Positions 1 to 8,626 of a DNA stretch of 46,048 bases are shown here, one piece after another (position 1 is the first letter of the stretch; every line of letters begins with the position of its first letter). The stretch is from Ignavibacterium sp. GTDB lineage: Bacteria; Bacteroidota; Ignavibacteria; Ignavibacteriales; Ignavibacteriaceae. The notes under the pieces are model-generated. The model searched no databases. It saw only the letters and a list, made by a program, of their open reading frames with translations, and was not told the origin of the DNA. The DNA is taken from positions 2,304,199 to 2,350,246 of the forward strand of contig CP070637.1 in the NCBI GenBank assembly GCA_020354005.1, given 5' to 3'. The position numbers and the translations under genes are program-made.

Positions 1-867
1 ATCTTTCAAACCTATATATGATTTCATTTTATCTGTTTGTTCTGATCTTAAATATCTAACAAATTGTTTTGATACTGGTCTTTGAAACCTCCTTATTGTA
101 CCCCAAAGGTATCCAAATAAAACTATAAGGCTTCCCAAAAAGTAAGGCTTAAGCAAGATAGTTTTATAAAACCGCATTAATAGAAAAATAGGGTGATAAC
201 CCAAAGAATAATTTCTTAGGCCAGCTCTAAATTTCTGCTTAAGAACGTTATTGATCGCAGTTCCAGTTTGACGATGATGAAATATCTTGTACTGCGGAAA
301 CATTTTTACTTCCCAACCCTTCATTCGAGCTGAAATTTCTGCCATTGCGTCAATACCACCAAACCTTGATGGTTTATATCCACCAATTTCCTCATAACAT
401 TCTCTACGGAATAGTTGAAAAGGTCCTCCAACACTATCGGGTGCACACTTCAGTTTTTTAAATTTTCCATCATGTAAATCATATCTTATTCCACCCGCTA
501 TTCCAAGTTTAGAATTTTTGTTGAATTCGATAAATATATTTTCGTAATATTTAGCATCAAATGATACATCAGCATCCAAATTACCAACGAATTCAAAATC
601 CAAATCCCTTAATTTGTTATAAGCAATAGAGATGGCCTTAGCCTTTGAACCGAAATTTCTTTTTTCATTGCTCTTTTTCTTTAACAATTCTATGAAATTA
701 TATTGGGTCATATATTCATTAACAATTTCATCTGTTCTATCTGTAGATCCATCACTCACTATAATCCATTTTTTAGGCAATCTTGTTTGTACTATAACAG
801 ATTCTATAGTTTTTACTATGAATGACTCTTCATTTCTCGCGGGTGTTATTAAAACATAGTTAATCAT
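1..867 (-). CDS. Family 2 glycosyltransferase (3' part beyond window)
   Basis: The frame is open from an ATG at 867 to the left edge, giving 289 codons without a stop, so the C-terminus lies outside the window. The N-terminus has the GT-A fold pattern of family 2 enzymes: a VLITPARNEE start, DGSTD at about residues 39-43 for nucleotide-sugar binding, and a DAD metal-binding motif at about 98-100. A GGID stretch follows near residue 180, then hydrophobic segments near the visible end that may be membrane-associated. Family members move a sugar from a nucleotide donor to a lipid-linked or polysaccharide acceptor at the inner face of the membrane. It is the last visible gene of the minus-strand polysaccharide locus. 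Donor and acceptor cannot be told from sequence. Confidence 0.9.
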   Translation of the reverse strand, partial: MINYVLITPARNEESFIVKTIESVIVQTRLPKKWIIVSDGSTDRTDEIVNEYMTQYNFIELLKKKSNEKRNFGSKAKAISIAYNKLRDLDFEFVGNLDADVSFDAKYYENIFIEFNKNSKLGIAGGIRYDLHDGKFKKLKCAPDSVGGPFQLFRRECYEEIGGYKPSRFGGIDAMAEISARMKGWEVKMFPQYKIFHHRQTGTAINNVLKQKFRAGLRNYSLGYHPIFLLMRFYKTILLKPYFLGSLIVLFGYLWGTIRRFQRPVSKQFVRYLRSEQTDKMKSYIGLKD

Positions 868-959
868 GTGACGATTTATTTTTTATTTGTTAATTATTCT
901 AATACATATTTAACTAAATTTTCTATTTGTGTTTTTCAGCCACATTATCGATAAAAATG

Positions 960-1222
960 CTATGACTTATCGATAATTTCTCTGACTTCATTTTTACTTT
1001 TATGAGCAACATACCCAATCCTGCCATGAGTAATTATACAGGCCTCTTAATTTGCTTTAGGACAAATATATATGGATTGACTAATCCATTTTGTGCAACA
1101 ATTACACTTAAGTAATAAATAATATCGAAATAAGCATACCTTAGTAATTTTTCCCAAACTGGTAGAATTATTTCAATATCTTCCAGTGTTCTTATAAAAG
1201 TAACAGTTATTTTTTTCATCAA
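960..1222 (-). pseudogene. Decayed small gene, probable frameshift
   Basis: A 62-codon frame from ATG at 1222 stops at 1034. If the frame is shifted by one base near 1040, the reading continues as PCIITHGRIGYVAHKSKNEV and ends at a TAG at 960-962. The joined product would be about 88 residues and reads naturally across the joint, while neither piece alone looks complete. The start (LEDIEIILPVWEKL) vaguely resembles the N-terminus of CelD/GNAT-type acyltransferases of polysaccharide loci, but this is only an impression. It lies between a DUF354 gene and a glycosyltransferase, both on the same strand. It may be a remnant, a sequencing error, or not coding. The rest of 868-1267 shows nothing else. 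Confidence 0.35.
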
Positions 1223-1267
1223 GTTTCATTTAAGCCGTCGTTCGATTAAGTTATAATAAATTTGCAT

Positions 1268-2317
1268 TTAGTTGAGAATATTCTCAAGGTTTTCCACAAT
1301 AAACATCAAGGTTTTGCTTTTTGAGGTAATGAAATCATTCTTCTTACTTCTTTCAACTATTTTAATCTTTTGCATAACATCTTCCCTGGATCTAATCAAC
1401 ATAAGCCGTCCTTCATTTACCAAATATTTATCAACTGAGCCAATTTCACTTTGAAAAATACTATACGCAGGTACTCCTAAAGCGGCAGCTTCACGTATCA
1501 TAGTGCCTCCCCCGCTAATTACCAAATCAGAGTGCCAAATTAAATTAAGACCGTTTACCACTATATTGGGCATAATAATTTTATTCAATTGCACATGCTT
1601 ACCCCATTTACTTTTTAGTTCTTGACTTTGTTCTTTGGTGCGCGGGGTAATGATAATTTGAGTGTTTTCAAAGTTGACCAAATAATTAATTGTTTCCACA
1701 AGTAATTCATCGCTTTTTTCAACATAATAATGCGCTTTGTTAGCAGGTGGTCTTATCGTAATGATTATCTTTTTTTCATCAAGATTCAATTGCTCCAATA
1801 TTTTCGGATTGGGTTGGAATTTATGTACGTAAACATCTTCTTTTAATCCGGGATACTTAACAATTTTATCTACGTTCAAATTAATTCTCTCATCGGGAAT
1901 CGCTTCGGGTAAGAATTTTATTTTCGGCTTAAAAAATGGTAATCCTTTGGCCAACTCATAATCAAATGCCATAGCGCTCTTTATTCGTAACAACTTTGCT
2001 ACAATTATTTGCGTACGTGAACCATGCGATAGTGCTAAATTTGGTCTTTCTTTCAATGCATATGGTAACAATTGCATTGTACGCAAAGCAAGGCCAAGCG
2101 CTTTTACTAATTTTGTTTTCCCTATACTTCGTCCTATCTTTTTATATTTTAAACTAAACAGATTGGCTAACTCAATTACCTGTCCATAGTCTCTTGCTGT
2201 AACAACAACATTAAAATCACGTTTTTCCAACTCAGTTATAATTGGATCAAAAAACAAAACATGAGGTGAGTTATCGAGATCGATCCAAATTTTACTTTTT
2301 CCGTTTTTTCTTGTCAA
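1268..2317 (-). CDS. DUF354-family GT-B glycosyltransferase-like protein
   Basis: The N-terminus IWIDLDNSPHVLFFDPII, followed by VVVTARDYGQVIELA, is the signature of the DUF354 family, which has a GT-B fold related to MurG and UDP-GlcNAc 2-epimerases. The C-terminal half has DLVISGGGTMIREAAALGVP at about residues 262-281, the glycine-rich loop expected to hold a nucleotide or nucleotide sugar. At 349 residues it is full length for the family. Members occur in bacterial and archaeal polysaccharide clusters, and their exact reaction is poorly established. It follows the intact deacetylase by 117 bases and is probably co-transcribed. A role in glycan assembly is inferred from fold and neighbours. 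Confidence 0.85.
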   Translation of the reverse strand: MTRKNGKSKIWIDLDNSPHVLFFDPIITELEKRDFNVVVTARDYGQVIELANLFSLKYKKIGRSIGKTKLVKALGLALRTMQLLPYALKERPNLALSHGSRTQIIVAKLLRIKSAMAFDYELAKGLPFFKPKIKFLPEAIPDERINLNVDKIVKYPGLKEDVYVHKFQPNPKILEQLNLDEKKIIITIRPPANKAHYYVEKSDELLVETINYLVNFENTQIIITPRTKEQSQELKSKWGKHVQLNKIIMPNIVVNGLNLIWHSDLVISGGGTMIREAAALGVPAYSIFQSEIGSVDKYLVNEGRLMLIRSREDVMQKIKIVERSKKNDFITSKSKTLMFIVENLENILN

Positions 2318-2434
2318 TTTTTTCCTTTTAATGTAAAATGATATTTCCTTGTATTTTAGTTCTTTCGAAATGAAACAAGAACTTCTCTTCTTTACTTAAT
2401 ATCTAACTACTAGAATCAAAAACCATCATTACCG

Positions 2435-3382
2435 CTATTGCAATTTGGAAACCTCCGTTAAATATTTTTCCGGGCTATTATTCAATGATCTTTTGACAAA
2501 GCTAGCTATATTTTTAGGTAAATCATTATAATATTGGTGTCTATATTTTTCTTTCACATAAATCAAGAGTTGAATGTATAAATCTACAGGGAATTCTTCA
2601 GCGGTATTTTTATTTCTGAAATTGACATAGTCCGGATGCACATTGACTAATACCATTCCTCCCTTCTCTACTATCCAATCGATTTTATCCTTCCAAACTT
2701 TAATGTCTTTTTCCGCCATAAGTATAAACAGCGTGAAATCCTGAACCAATGTATACGGTAACTCTACATAACTATCTTTCTTGTTTTTATTCTTTACAAC
2801 AAAGGGGAAAATCGTTCCCACTCCATCGGATTGGGGCTCAAATGGATCGGTATCGAATGTGGATAAGTCATACTCGATATCCAGTTTATGAATCCACTGT
2901 AAGTTATGATGCATTGCCGGTGCTCGAAATCCAACAGCATTCCAATTTTTAATATACTTATTAATCTTTTCAGCACGCTCATCAAATATCTTTTTATTTT
3001 GGAACAACTTGCCGTCATGATTCAAACCGTGTACTCCAACCTCAAAACCATTTTCTTTTATTAATTTTCTTAATGATGGAGATACATCGTACCTTTCCGG
3101 TACAAAGTTAAACGATGATACAAATCCAAGTTCTTTTTCGATGTTCATCAACTCTTTACATTTATTATGTCCACCCTGAAGTTCAACATCATGCGTAAGT
3201 ACAACCGCAAATTTCTTGCCGTCAGGCCATCCCTGCCATCCATTAGGAACCTCTGCAGAGGAATTAAGTATGGGCCAGACATTTGCAAACTTTTTTCTCT
3301 TTCTTCTAACTAACTGTCTTCTTAAGATAATTTGAAGTGATCTTGGAATTATAGGTTTTAATATGTAAAAGATTTTTCTCAA
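2435..3382 (-). CDS. Polysaccharide deacetylase (NodB-like)
   Basis: This 315-residue protein has the NodB-fold deacetylase motifs. THDVE at about 63-67 carries the catalytic and metal-binding aspartate D65. HGLNHDGK at 118-125 supplies the metal-binding pair H118 and H122. VGFRAP at 150-155 is the motif 3 arginine-proline region, and a late VNVHPDY carries the motif 5 histidine. A basic N-terminus precedes the domain and no clear signal peptide is seen, so it may act in the cytoplasm or on a lipid-linked intermediate. The family removes N- or O-acetyl groups from polysaccharides. The gene starts 16 bases after a FemAB-like gene. A truncated paralogue lies upstream of that FemAB gene, so this is the surviving copy of a duplicated pair. 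Confidence 0.88.
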   Translation of the reverse strand: MRKIFYILKPIIPRSLQIILRRQLVRRKRKKFANVWPILNSSAEVPNGWQGWPDGKKFAVVLTHDVELQGGHNKCKELMNIEKELGFVSSFNFVPERYDVSPSLRKLIKENGFEVGVHGLNHDGKLFQNKKIFDERAEKINKYIKNWNAVGFRAPAMHHNLQWIHKLDIEYDLSTFDTDPFEPQSDGVGTIFPFVVKNKNKKDSYVELPYTLVQDFTLFILMAEKDIKVWKDKIDWIVEKGGMVLVNVHPDYVNFRNKNTAEEFPVDLYIQLLIYVKEKYRHQYYNDLPKNIASFVKRSLNNSPEKYLTEVSKLQ

Positions 3383-3398
3383 TACTATTTAAAATTAA

Positions 3399-4541
3399 TT
3401 ATAACTTCTTATAAACCATTTTACCGATCTTAGCGGTTATACAAAGAGGCAGCCTTCGCCATATTTTATTTTTTAGCCCACTGACAATTTCTACATCAAG
3501 AGGTCCTTTTTCCAACTGTGGGGGATTAGGATAGTAGTAATGATATAATCTCATTACTTTCGATCCCCACTTCTTTTTGTATGCTGCTAATCCTGAGTGG
3601 TCTCTGGCCACTTCTCCTAAATTATATTCTCTATAACCATCTTTTTGTGCATCTACAATTGCCTGCATATGCAAAAGATCATTCGATCGATATTCAAAAT
3701 GATGCCGGCTGCTACCGTTAAATGCATATGTAACAGTTCCGTTATAATAAAAAAGCACATTACCTGCAATCGTCGCTTTATTCTTCCCCTCTTCCAACTC
3801 GGCTAACAAAAGATTCATGAATCCTTTTGGTCTTAAATACTTCCATAGATCGATAAAGAATTTAAATGAGCGGGCAGGAGATGTATGAAATCTCATTGTG
3901 TCCAAGTAAAGATTATACCATTGTCGCAAATCGTCTTCTGTTTCAGCAAGTCTATACCTTACACCGCTACGCAATGCTTTATTAACTGCCCTTTTTATTG
4001 CAGAATGATTTCGTGAACTTCCATATCTAATCTCATCCGGATATGGTGGAATTTCCTTGATGTATATTTCACGCCAGAAATGCTTATAGAGGAATCTGGC
4101 ATATTTGTCTAAATCAGTTGCGTAAGATTTAATCTGTAATAATTTATCTGGGTTTTCGGAAACCAAATTAATTACTCCATTTATCAGTTTAGCAGCTACA
4201 TATTCATCAGTTGCTAATGGTCCACCGATTGGTGTTCTTGGTAATGATGAAAGACGCCTTGAACCCGAAACTCCTCCAAGTCCAAATGGAATTCCTTTCG
4301 TTTCTTGAAGTAGCAATATTCCCAAAATTTCATTTTCATCGTTGGTACAAATAAGTTTTAATACCTCCTGTCCCGATTCTTTTTCTATCACTTTCAGCCA
4401 CAAAGGATGGTGATAAATTGTGCTTTCAGGATGAGTAGTTAAGAAATCTTCCCATTCAAATTCCAAATCTGTACCGACTAAATATACAGTTAGATTTCTC
4501 TCTGATTTTTCTGCTTGTATATTTTGTAATAGTGTTGTCAT
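3399..4541 (-). CDS. FemAB-like (GNAT-fold) transferase, copy 1
   Basis: This 380-residue protein has the bipartite GNAT layout of the FemAB/FmhB family. An N-terminal YHHPLWLKVIEKESG stretch lies near residues 44-58. The C-terminal acyltransferase half holds NDLLHMQAIVDAQ and YNLGEVARDHSGLAAYKKKW. Classical FemAB proteins transfer amino acids from aminoacyl-tRNA to peptidoglycan precursors. Relatives in exopolysaccharide loci, including exosortase-linked ones, have unknown acceptors, and an aminoacyl or acyl modification of the surface glycan is the likely role. The start codon overlaps the stop of the broken deacetylase (ATGA), which suggests coupled translation. It is a close paralogue of the protein at 6204-7343; by eye more than half the residues match across most of the length. 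Confidence 0.85.
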   Translation of the reverse strand: MTTLLQNIQAEKSERNLTVYLVGTDLEFEWEDFLTTHPESTIYHHPLWLKVIEKESGQEVLKLICTNDENEILGILLLQETKGIPFGLGGVSGSRRLSSLPRTPIGGPLATDEYVAAKLINGVINLVSENPDKLLQIKSYATDLDKYARFLYKHFWREIYIKEIPPYPDEIRYGSSRNHSAIKRAVNKALRSGVRYRLAETEDDLRQWYNLYLDTMRFHTSPARSFKFFIDLWKYLRPKGFMNLLLAELEEGKNKATIAGNVLFYYNGTVTYAFNGSSRHHFEYRSNDLLHMQAIVDAQKDGYREYNLGEVARDHSGLAAYKKKWGSKVMRLYHYYYPNPPQLEKGPLDVEIVSGLKNKIWRRLPLCITAKIGKMVYKKL

Positions 4542-5026
4542 GATAAATTATTAAGCATTTTCTGAGCTCTGAATCCAACAGAATTCCATATTTTAATATA
4601 TTTATTAATCTTTACAGCACGCTCATCAAATGTTTTTTTATATTGGAAAAACTTGCCATCATGATTCAAACCGAGCTCTCCAACTTCGAATTCGTTAATT
4701 TCTAAATTCTTTCTAAATTCGGGAGAAACAGTATATCTCTCTGGCACAAAGTTGAATGAGAAAACGAAGCCCGGATTTTCATCAATCTGCATTAACTGTT
4801 TACATTTATCATGCCCATGCTGCAATTCTACATCATAAGTTAAAATAAAAGTAAACCTCTTCCCATCCGGCCAACCTTTCCAGTTAGCCGGTTTTTTTGC
4901 CGCTGAAGGTAAAACCGGCCAAACATCCTTGAACCTTTTTCTTTTTTTTTCAACAAGTTTTCTGCGTAAAAATATCTGTACTGATCTTGGGATAAACAGT
5001 TTGAATATATAGAAAAGTGTTTTCAT
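4538..5026 (-). pseudogene. Truncated, degenerate polysaccharide deacetylase
   Basis: The 162 codons align without gaps to the first 162 of the 315-residue deacetylase at 2435-3382, with roughly two thirds of residues the same by eye. The reading then ends at a stop right after VGFRAQKMLNN, so the C-terminal half of the NodB fold is missing. The metal-binding histidine at position 118 is leucine here (GELGLNHD instead of GVHGLNHD). THDVE has become TYDVE, and the RAP of motif 3 has become RAQ. The loss of both fold and metal ligand makes a working deacetylase unlikely. The stop codon overlaps the start of the next FemAB-like gene, which suggests a deletion that joined the two genes. It could still be translated as a leader for its neighbour. 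Confidence 0.8.
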
Positions 5027-5057
5027 TCTCTAAATTAAAAAGTATATAATAGGCGAT

Positions 5058-6152
5058 TTAATGCATGGAGTTGTTAAATAGTATTTCAGATATTCTTTCC
5101 GCTGATCTTCCATCCCACAGTTCTGGTATTGTACCAATTTTTTCATAACCATTAATTATTTGTTTAACTGCTTTTTCAGCTTTATTAAAATCTTCACCAA
5201 CAAGCTGATTAGTACCTTCTTCAATTGAAGAGGGACGTTCAGTTGTAGTTCTTAAAGTAATACATTGCACACCAAGATAAGTACTCTCCTCTTGTATCCC
5301 CCCACTGTCTGTCAGTATCAATGTCGATTCATTTAGCATTGCAATAAAATCAATATACCCAACTGGATCAGTTAAGATAACATTGCCTTCTAACTTTTTA
5401 TCTAATCCAAAATTTTCTAAATTTTTTCTGGTTCTGGGGTGTATAGGAAAGATAACTTTTTGTTCTGATGATATTGAATTCAGAAACTTAGCCATTTCTG
5501 AAAGTCTATATTCCGAATCTACATTACTTGGTCGATGCATTGTAACTATTATAAACTCCTTTCGTTTAATATCATATTTTTCAAGAATATCTGACGATTT
5601 TGTAAGTGGTAAAATGCTAATTAGGCTATCTATCATACAATTACCTACAAAAAATATTTTACTCTCCTCAACTCCTTCGTTTCTTAAATTAATCAATCCA
5701 CTTTTTTCAGTTACAAATAAATAATCTGAAATTGTATCAGTAAGAATTCTATTAATCTCCTCAGGCATATAACGATCAAAACTTCTTAATCCTGCTTCAA
5801 CATGTGCAACCTGTATATGAAGTTTTTGGGCAGTAAGACTGCACGCTATTGTTGAATTAACATCACCCACAACAATTATCAGGTCGGGCTTCTCTTTAAG
5901 TAACACCTCCTCAAATTTGATCATTATTTTTCCTGTTTGTTCTGCATGTGATCCTCCTCCAATACCTAAGTAGTAATCAGGAGCAGGTAATCCTAGCTGA
6001 TTAAAAAATACTTCGGACATGTTTGTATCATAATGCTGCCCGGTATGACAAATTATATGTGTTACACGTTTATTGTATTTTTTAAATGCTCTGTGGATCG
6101 GCGCAACCTTCATAAAATTTGGTCTTGCCCCAACGACTGATAATATTTTCAT
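5058..6152 (-). CDS. wecB: UDP-N-acetylglucosamine 2-epimerase (non-hydrolysing)
   Basis: This 364-residue protein is the usual family length and begins MKILSVVGARPNFMKVAPI, a hallmark of the family. Further family motifs are CHTGQHYD (H40), VVGDVNST (D97), HVEAGLRSFDRYMPEEINR (E119 and E131), and SGGIQEESTYLG with ERPSSIEEGTNQLVG near the C-terminus. The enzyme interconverts UDP-GlcNAc and UDP-ManNAc in the cytoplasm. A WbpI-type role on UDP-2,3-diacetamido-glucuronic acid is also possible, because the oxidoreductase, aminotransferase and acetyltransferase for that sugar are encoded at 17628-22108. An AGGAT ribosome site precedes the ATG. It separates the two FemAB genes, which suggests it was inserted in, or kept within, a duplicated module. 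Sequence alone does not decide WecB against WbpI. Confidence 0.93.
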   Translation of the reverse strand: MKILSVVGARPNFMKVAPIHRAFKKYNKRVTHIICHTGQHYDTNMSEVFFNQLGLPAPDYYLGIGGGSHAEQTGKIMIKFEEVLLKEKPDLIIVVGDVNSTIACSLTAQKLHIQVAHVEAGLRSFDRYMPEEINRILTDTISDYLFVTEKSGLINLRNEGVEESKIFFVGNCMIDSLISILPLTKSSDILEKYDIKRKEFIIVTMHRPSNVDSEYRLSEMAKFLNSISSEQKVIFPIHPRTRKNLENFGLDKKLEGNVILTDPVGYIDFIAMLNESTLILTDSGGIQEESTYLGVQCITLRTTTERPSSIEEGTNQLVGEDFNKAEKAVKQIINGYEKIGTIPELWDGRSAERISEILFNNSMH

Positions 6153-6203
6153 GAATATCCTAAATATTTGTACCTATAAATTGTATTTTCCAGATACAGA
6201 ATT

Positions 6204-7343
6204 TTATAGGTTCTTATATACTATTTGGCCAATTTTTGCTGTTATTCTAAGTGGTAACATTTGCCAAATTTTTGCCTTGATGCTGCCAACTGTACCCGAA
6301 TCTAGATCCCCTTCTAGGAACTGAGCAGGATTAGGAAAGTAATAATGATACATACTAATTCTTTCTGTATCCCATTTTTTCTTATAAGTAGCTAACCCTA
6401 TATTGTCTTTGGAGACTTCTCCGAAGTTATAATATTTGAAACTATTCTTCTGAGCATCAAGTATGGCATACCAATGTAATAAATCGTTTGGGCGTAACTC
6501 AATATGTTTGCGGATACGACTACTTCCACTGAAAGCGTGAGTAACAGTTTTATTGTAAAAGAATAATACACTTCCAGCTATGACTGTGTTTTTATCACTT
6601 TCTTCCAACTCAGCTAACACCAACTCCATCAGTCCTTCTGGTCTTAATATTTCACATAAATTTTGGAAAAAACTATATGATCGTGCTGGCGTAGCATGAA
6701 GTCTCATCGTATCTAAATAGAGGTGATACCATTTTTTTAAGTCATCCTCCGTTTGTGCAGTTCTATGAATAACATTGTTTTGCTCTGCTTTATTTACTGC
6801 CCATTTTATTTTAGCATGATTTTTTGATTTGCCATATCGTATTTCATCAGGAAAATCAGGTATTTCCTTGATATAAACCTCACGCCAAAAGTATTTAAAA
6901 AGAGTACCAACTCCATTATTAATATTGGGATCGAAGGATTTTATCTGCAATAAATAATCAGGTTCGTTTGTAACAATATCAGTTGCTTTTTTAATGAGCA
7001 GATTTGTTGCTTTCACATTCGAAACTAACGGACCACCAACGGGGGTTCTTGGAAGAGATGCAAGCCGTCTTGTCCCTGGAACACCACCAAGTCCAAAAGG
7101 AAATCCCTTAGTATTCTGCAAGGGAAACAATCCGTGTATATTATCATTTTCATCAGAGCAGATTAGTCTTAGTACTTTTTGTCCTGTTTCTTTCTCAATT
7201 ATTTTTAACCACAGTGGATGATGATAAATAGTTGCTTGAGAATTATTTGAGATAAATTCAATCCATTTTTCATCAATGTCAGCATTTGCTTCTTTAACCG
7301 TTAATGATTGCACATTTGAAATATTTTTAATTTTTGTACCCAA
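6204..7343 (-). CDS. FemAB-like (GNAT-fold) transferase, copy 2
   Basis: This 379-residue FemAB/GNAT-fold protein parallels the one at 3399-4541 from end to end. Both share YHHPLWLK.IEKE.GQ, a glycine-rich FGLGGV.G.RRL.SLPRTP segment near residues 85-110, a central YNLYLDTMR-like region (here YHLYLDTMRLH), and a C-terminal ITAKIG..VYK ending. The acceptor is unknown; family knowledge suggests transfer of an aminoacyl or acyl group to a cell-surface precursor. It lies 40 bases after the ATP-grasp gene and 51 bases before the epimerase, so all are probably in one transcript. The two copies have diverged mostly near the N-terminus and in the linker around residues 120-140, so they may use different substrates. 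Confidence 0.85.
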   Translation of the reverse strand: MGTKIKNISNVQSLTVKEANADIDEKWIEFISNNSQATIYHHPLWLKIIEKETGQKVLRLICSDENDNIHGLFPLQNTKGFPFGLGGVPGTRRLASLPRTPVGGPLVSNVKATNLLIKKATDIVTNEPDYLLQIKSFDPNINNGVGTLFKYFWREVYIKEIPDFPDEIRYGKSKNHAKIKWAVNKAEQNNVIHRTAQTEDDLKKWYHLYLDTMRLHATPARSYSFFQNLCEILRPEGLMELVLAELEESDKNTVIAGSVLFFYNKTVTHAFSGSSRIRKHIELRPNDLLHWYAILDAQKNSFKYYNFGEVSKDNIGLATYKKKWDTERISMYHYYFPNPAQFLEGDLDSGTVGSIKAKIWQMLPLRITAKIGQIVYKNL

Positions 7344-7383
7344 ACTCGCTTAAGAAAATGTGTGAATGTTATTATTTCTTAGT

Positions 7384-8580
7384 TTAGTCTGCTTTTCCAA
7401 ATAATGATTTAATGCTATATTTTATCCCTGCTCTCAACTCCATAATAAATGGAATCGGATCTTTAAATGAGATAACCGCATAGAACTTTTTCCCCGTCAT
7501 GGATTTTAGCCACTCTCTAATAGTAAGCTTCCCATTCTTCCAATAGTTAAAAGCTGATTGAAGGTCTGTTCTTAAATGAATCCATTTTACGTTCTTAAAT
7601 GTCTGAGTTCGTGTATCAGGTAAAGGAAGCCCGAGGCAATCACAATACATTGTATAAATTAAATCAACACCACAAGCTTCTGCGAGTGCTGAGCGACCGG
7701 TCGGTCTACCAATGTTAGGTTCAATTATATAGTACTTGCCTGTTTGAATATCTTTTTTAATCTCCACATAACCAAGACCCACATAATTTACTTTTTTAAA
7801 CAAATCTGTAGTAACATTTAAAACCGTATCATCTATTACATCAACACCTAAACTTGTATTTCCCGTGACGATGGGCCACTGACGCAATTTTTTAGCAGTA
7901 AAGTTTACAAGTGGTTCTGAATTCTGGTTATAATAACAATTACAGGAGTAAAGGCTTGTATCATCTCCCTCAATCCATTCCTGCAGCATCAATGTATCAC
8001 TCCAATCACATATTCGGTCATACATATTTAGAAATTCATTCTTATTTAAAACTTTAAATGCTTTTAATCTCGTATTTTCTTCCCATCTAGGACTTCTCAT
8101 ATGGGGTTTAAGAACACAAGGGAAATCAAGTTTATCGGCAGCTTCCTCGGCATCTTTTCTGTTTTTAAGCAAGAAAAATTTTGCCACAGGTAATTCCTTG
8201 TCTCTAGCAAATTCATAAAAGCGAGGTTTATTCATTAATAATTCAACCGTTTCGTTCGATGGAAGAGAAATATGATAGTATGGTTCAAGTTTCACTCTGT
8301 TTTGTGACACAAGTAATACACTTGCATCCTGACAAGGATATAGAACAGCTTTCTGATCTAATTCTTTCCCGAGTTTGATAAGGTTTTCAATTAGTTCATC
8401 CGACATCTTACCACTCGGGATTACTTTTTCACAAGTATTTGTTTTAGCACAATAATGATCGGGATTTTCTGCTAAACCAATTACAGGCACTCCATTATCT
8501 GCTAAAATTCTAGCTGTTTGCAAGCCTGTCAGATAATCCATATTAATTAAAACTGCATAAGGTTTGCGATTCTTAATCAT
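7384..8580 (-). CDS. ATP-grasp carboxylate-amine ligase-like protein
   Basis: This 398-residue protein has a three-part ATP-grasp layout. A Rossmann-like start (YAVLINMDYLTGLQTARIL) is followed by an ATP-binding lysine in FPCVLKPH (K158) and the hinge LQEWIEGDD at about 199-207. The metal-binding IIEPNIGRPTGRSALAE at about 285-301 contributes E287 and N289. Enzymes of this group join a carboxylate to an amine or other nucleophile through an acylphosphate. Similar predicted ATP-grasp genes are common in exopolysaccharide loci with unknown substrates. Together with the FemAB transferases it suggests peptide- or amide-type decoration of the glycan. A phosphonate or phosphonolactate carboxylate from the neighbouring mutase/dehydrogenase pair is a speculative substrate. 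Confidence 0.82.
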   Translation of the reverse strand: MIKNRKPYAVLINMDYLTGLQTARILADNGVPVIGLAENPDHYCAKTNTCEKVIPSGKMSDELIENLIKLGKELDQKAVLYPCQDASVLLVSQNRVKLEPYYHISLPSNETVELLMNKPRFYEFARDKELPVAKFFLLKNRKDAEEAADKLDFPCVLKPHMRSPRWEENTRLKAFKVLNKNEFLNMYDRICDWSDTLMLQEWIEGDDTSLYSCNCYYNQNSEPLVNFTAKKLRQWPIVTGNTSLGVDVIDDTVLNVTTDLFKKVNYVGLGYVEIKKDIQTGKYYIIEPNIGRPTGRSALAEACGVDLIYTMYCDCLGLPLPDTRTQTFKNVKWIHLRTDLQSAFNYWKNGKLTIREWLKSMTGKKFYAVISFKDPIPFIMELRAGIKYSIKSLFGKAD

Positions 8581-8626
8581 TGTTTTCTTTCAAAATTCAA
8601 TTTTACTTTTACAACTAATATTATTA

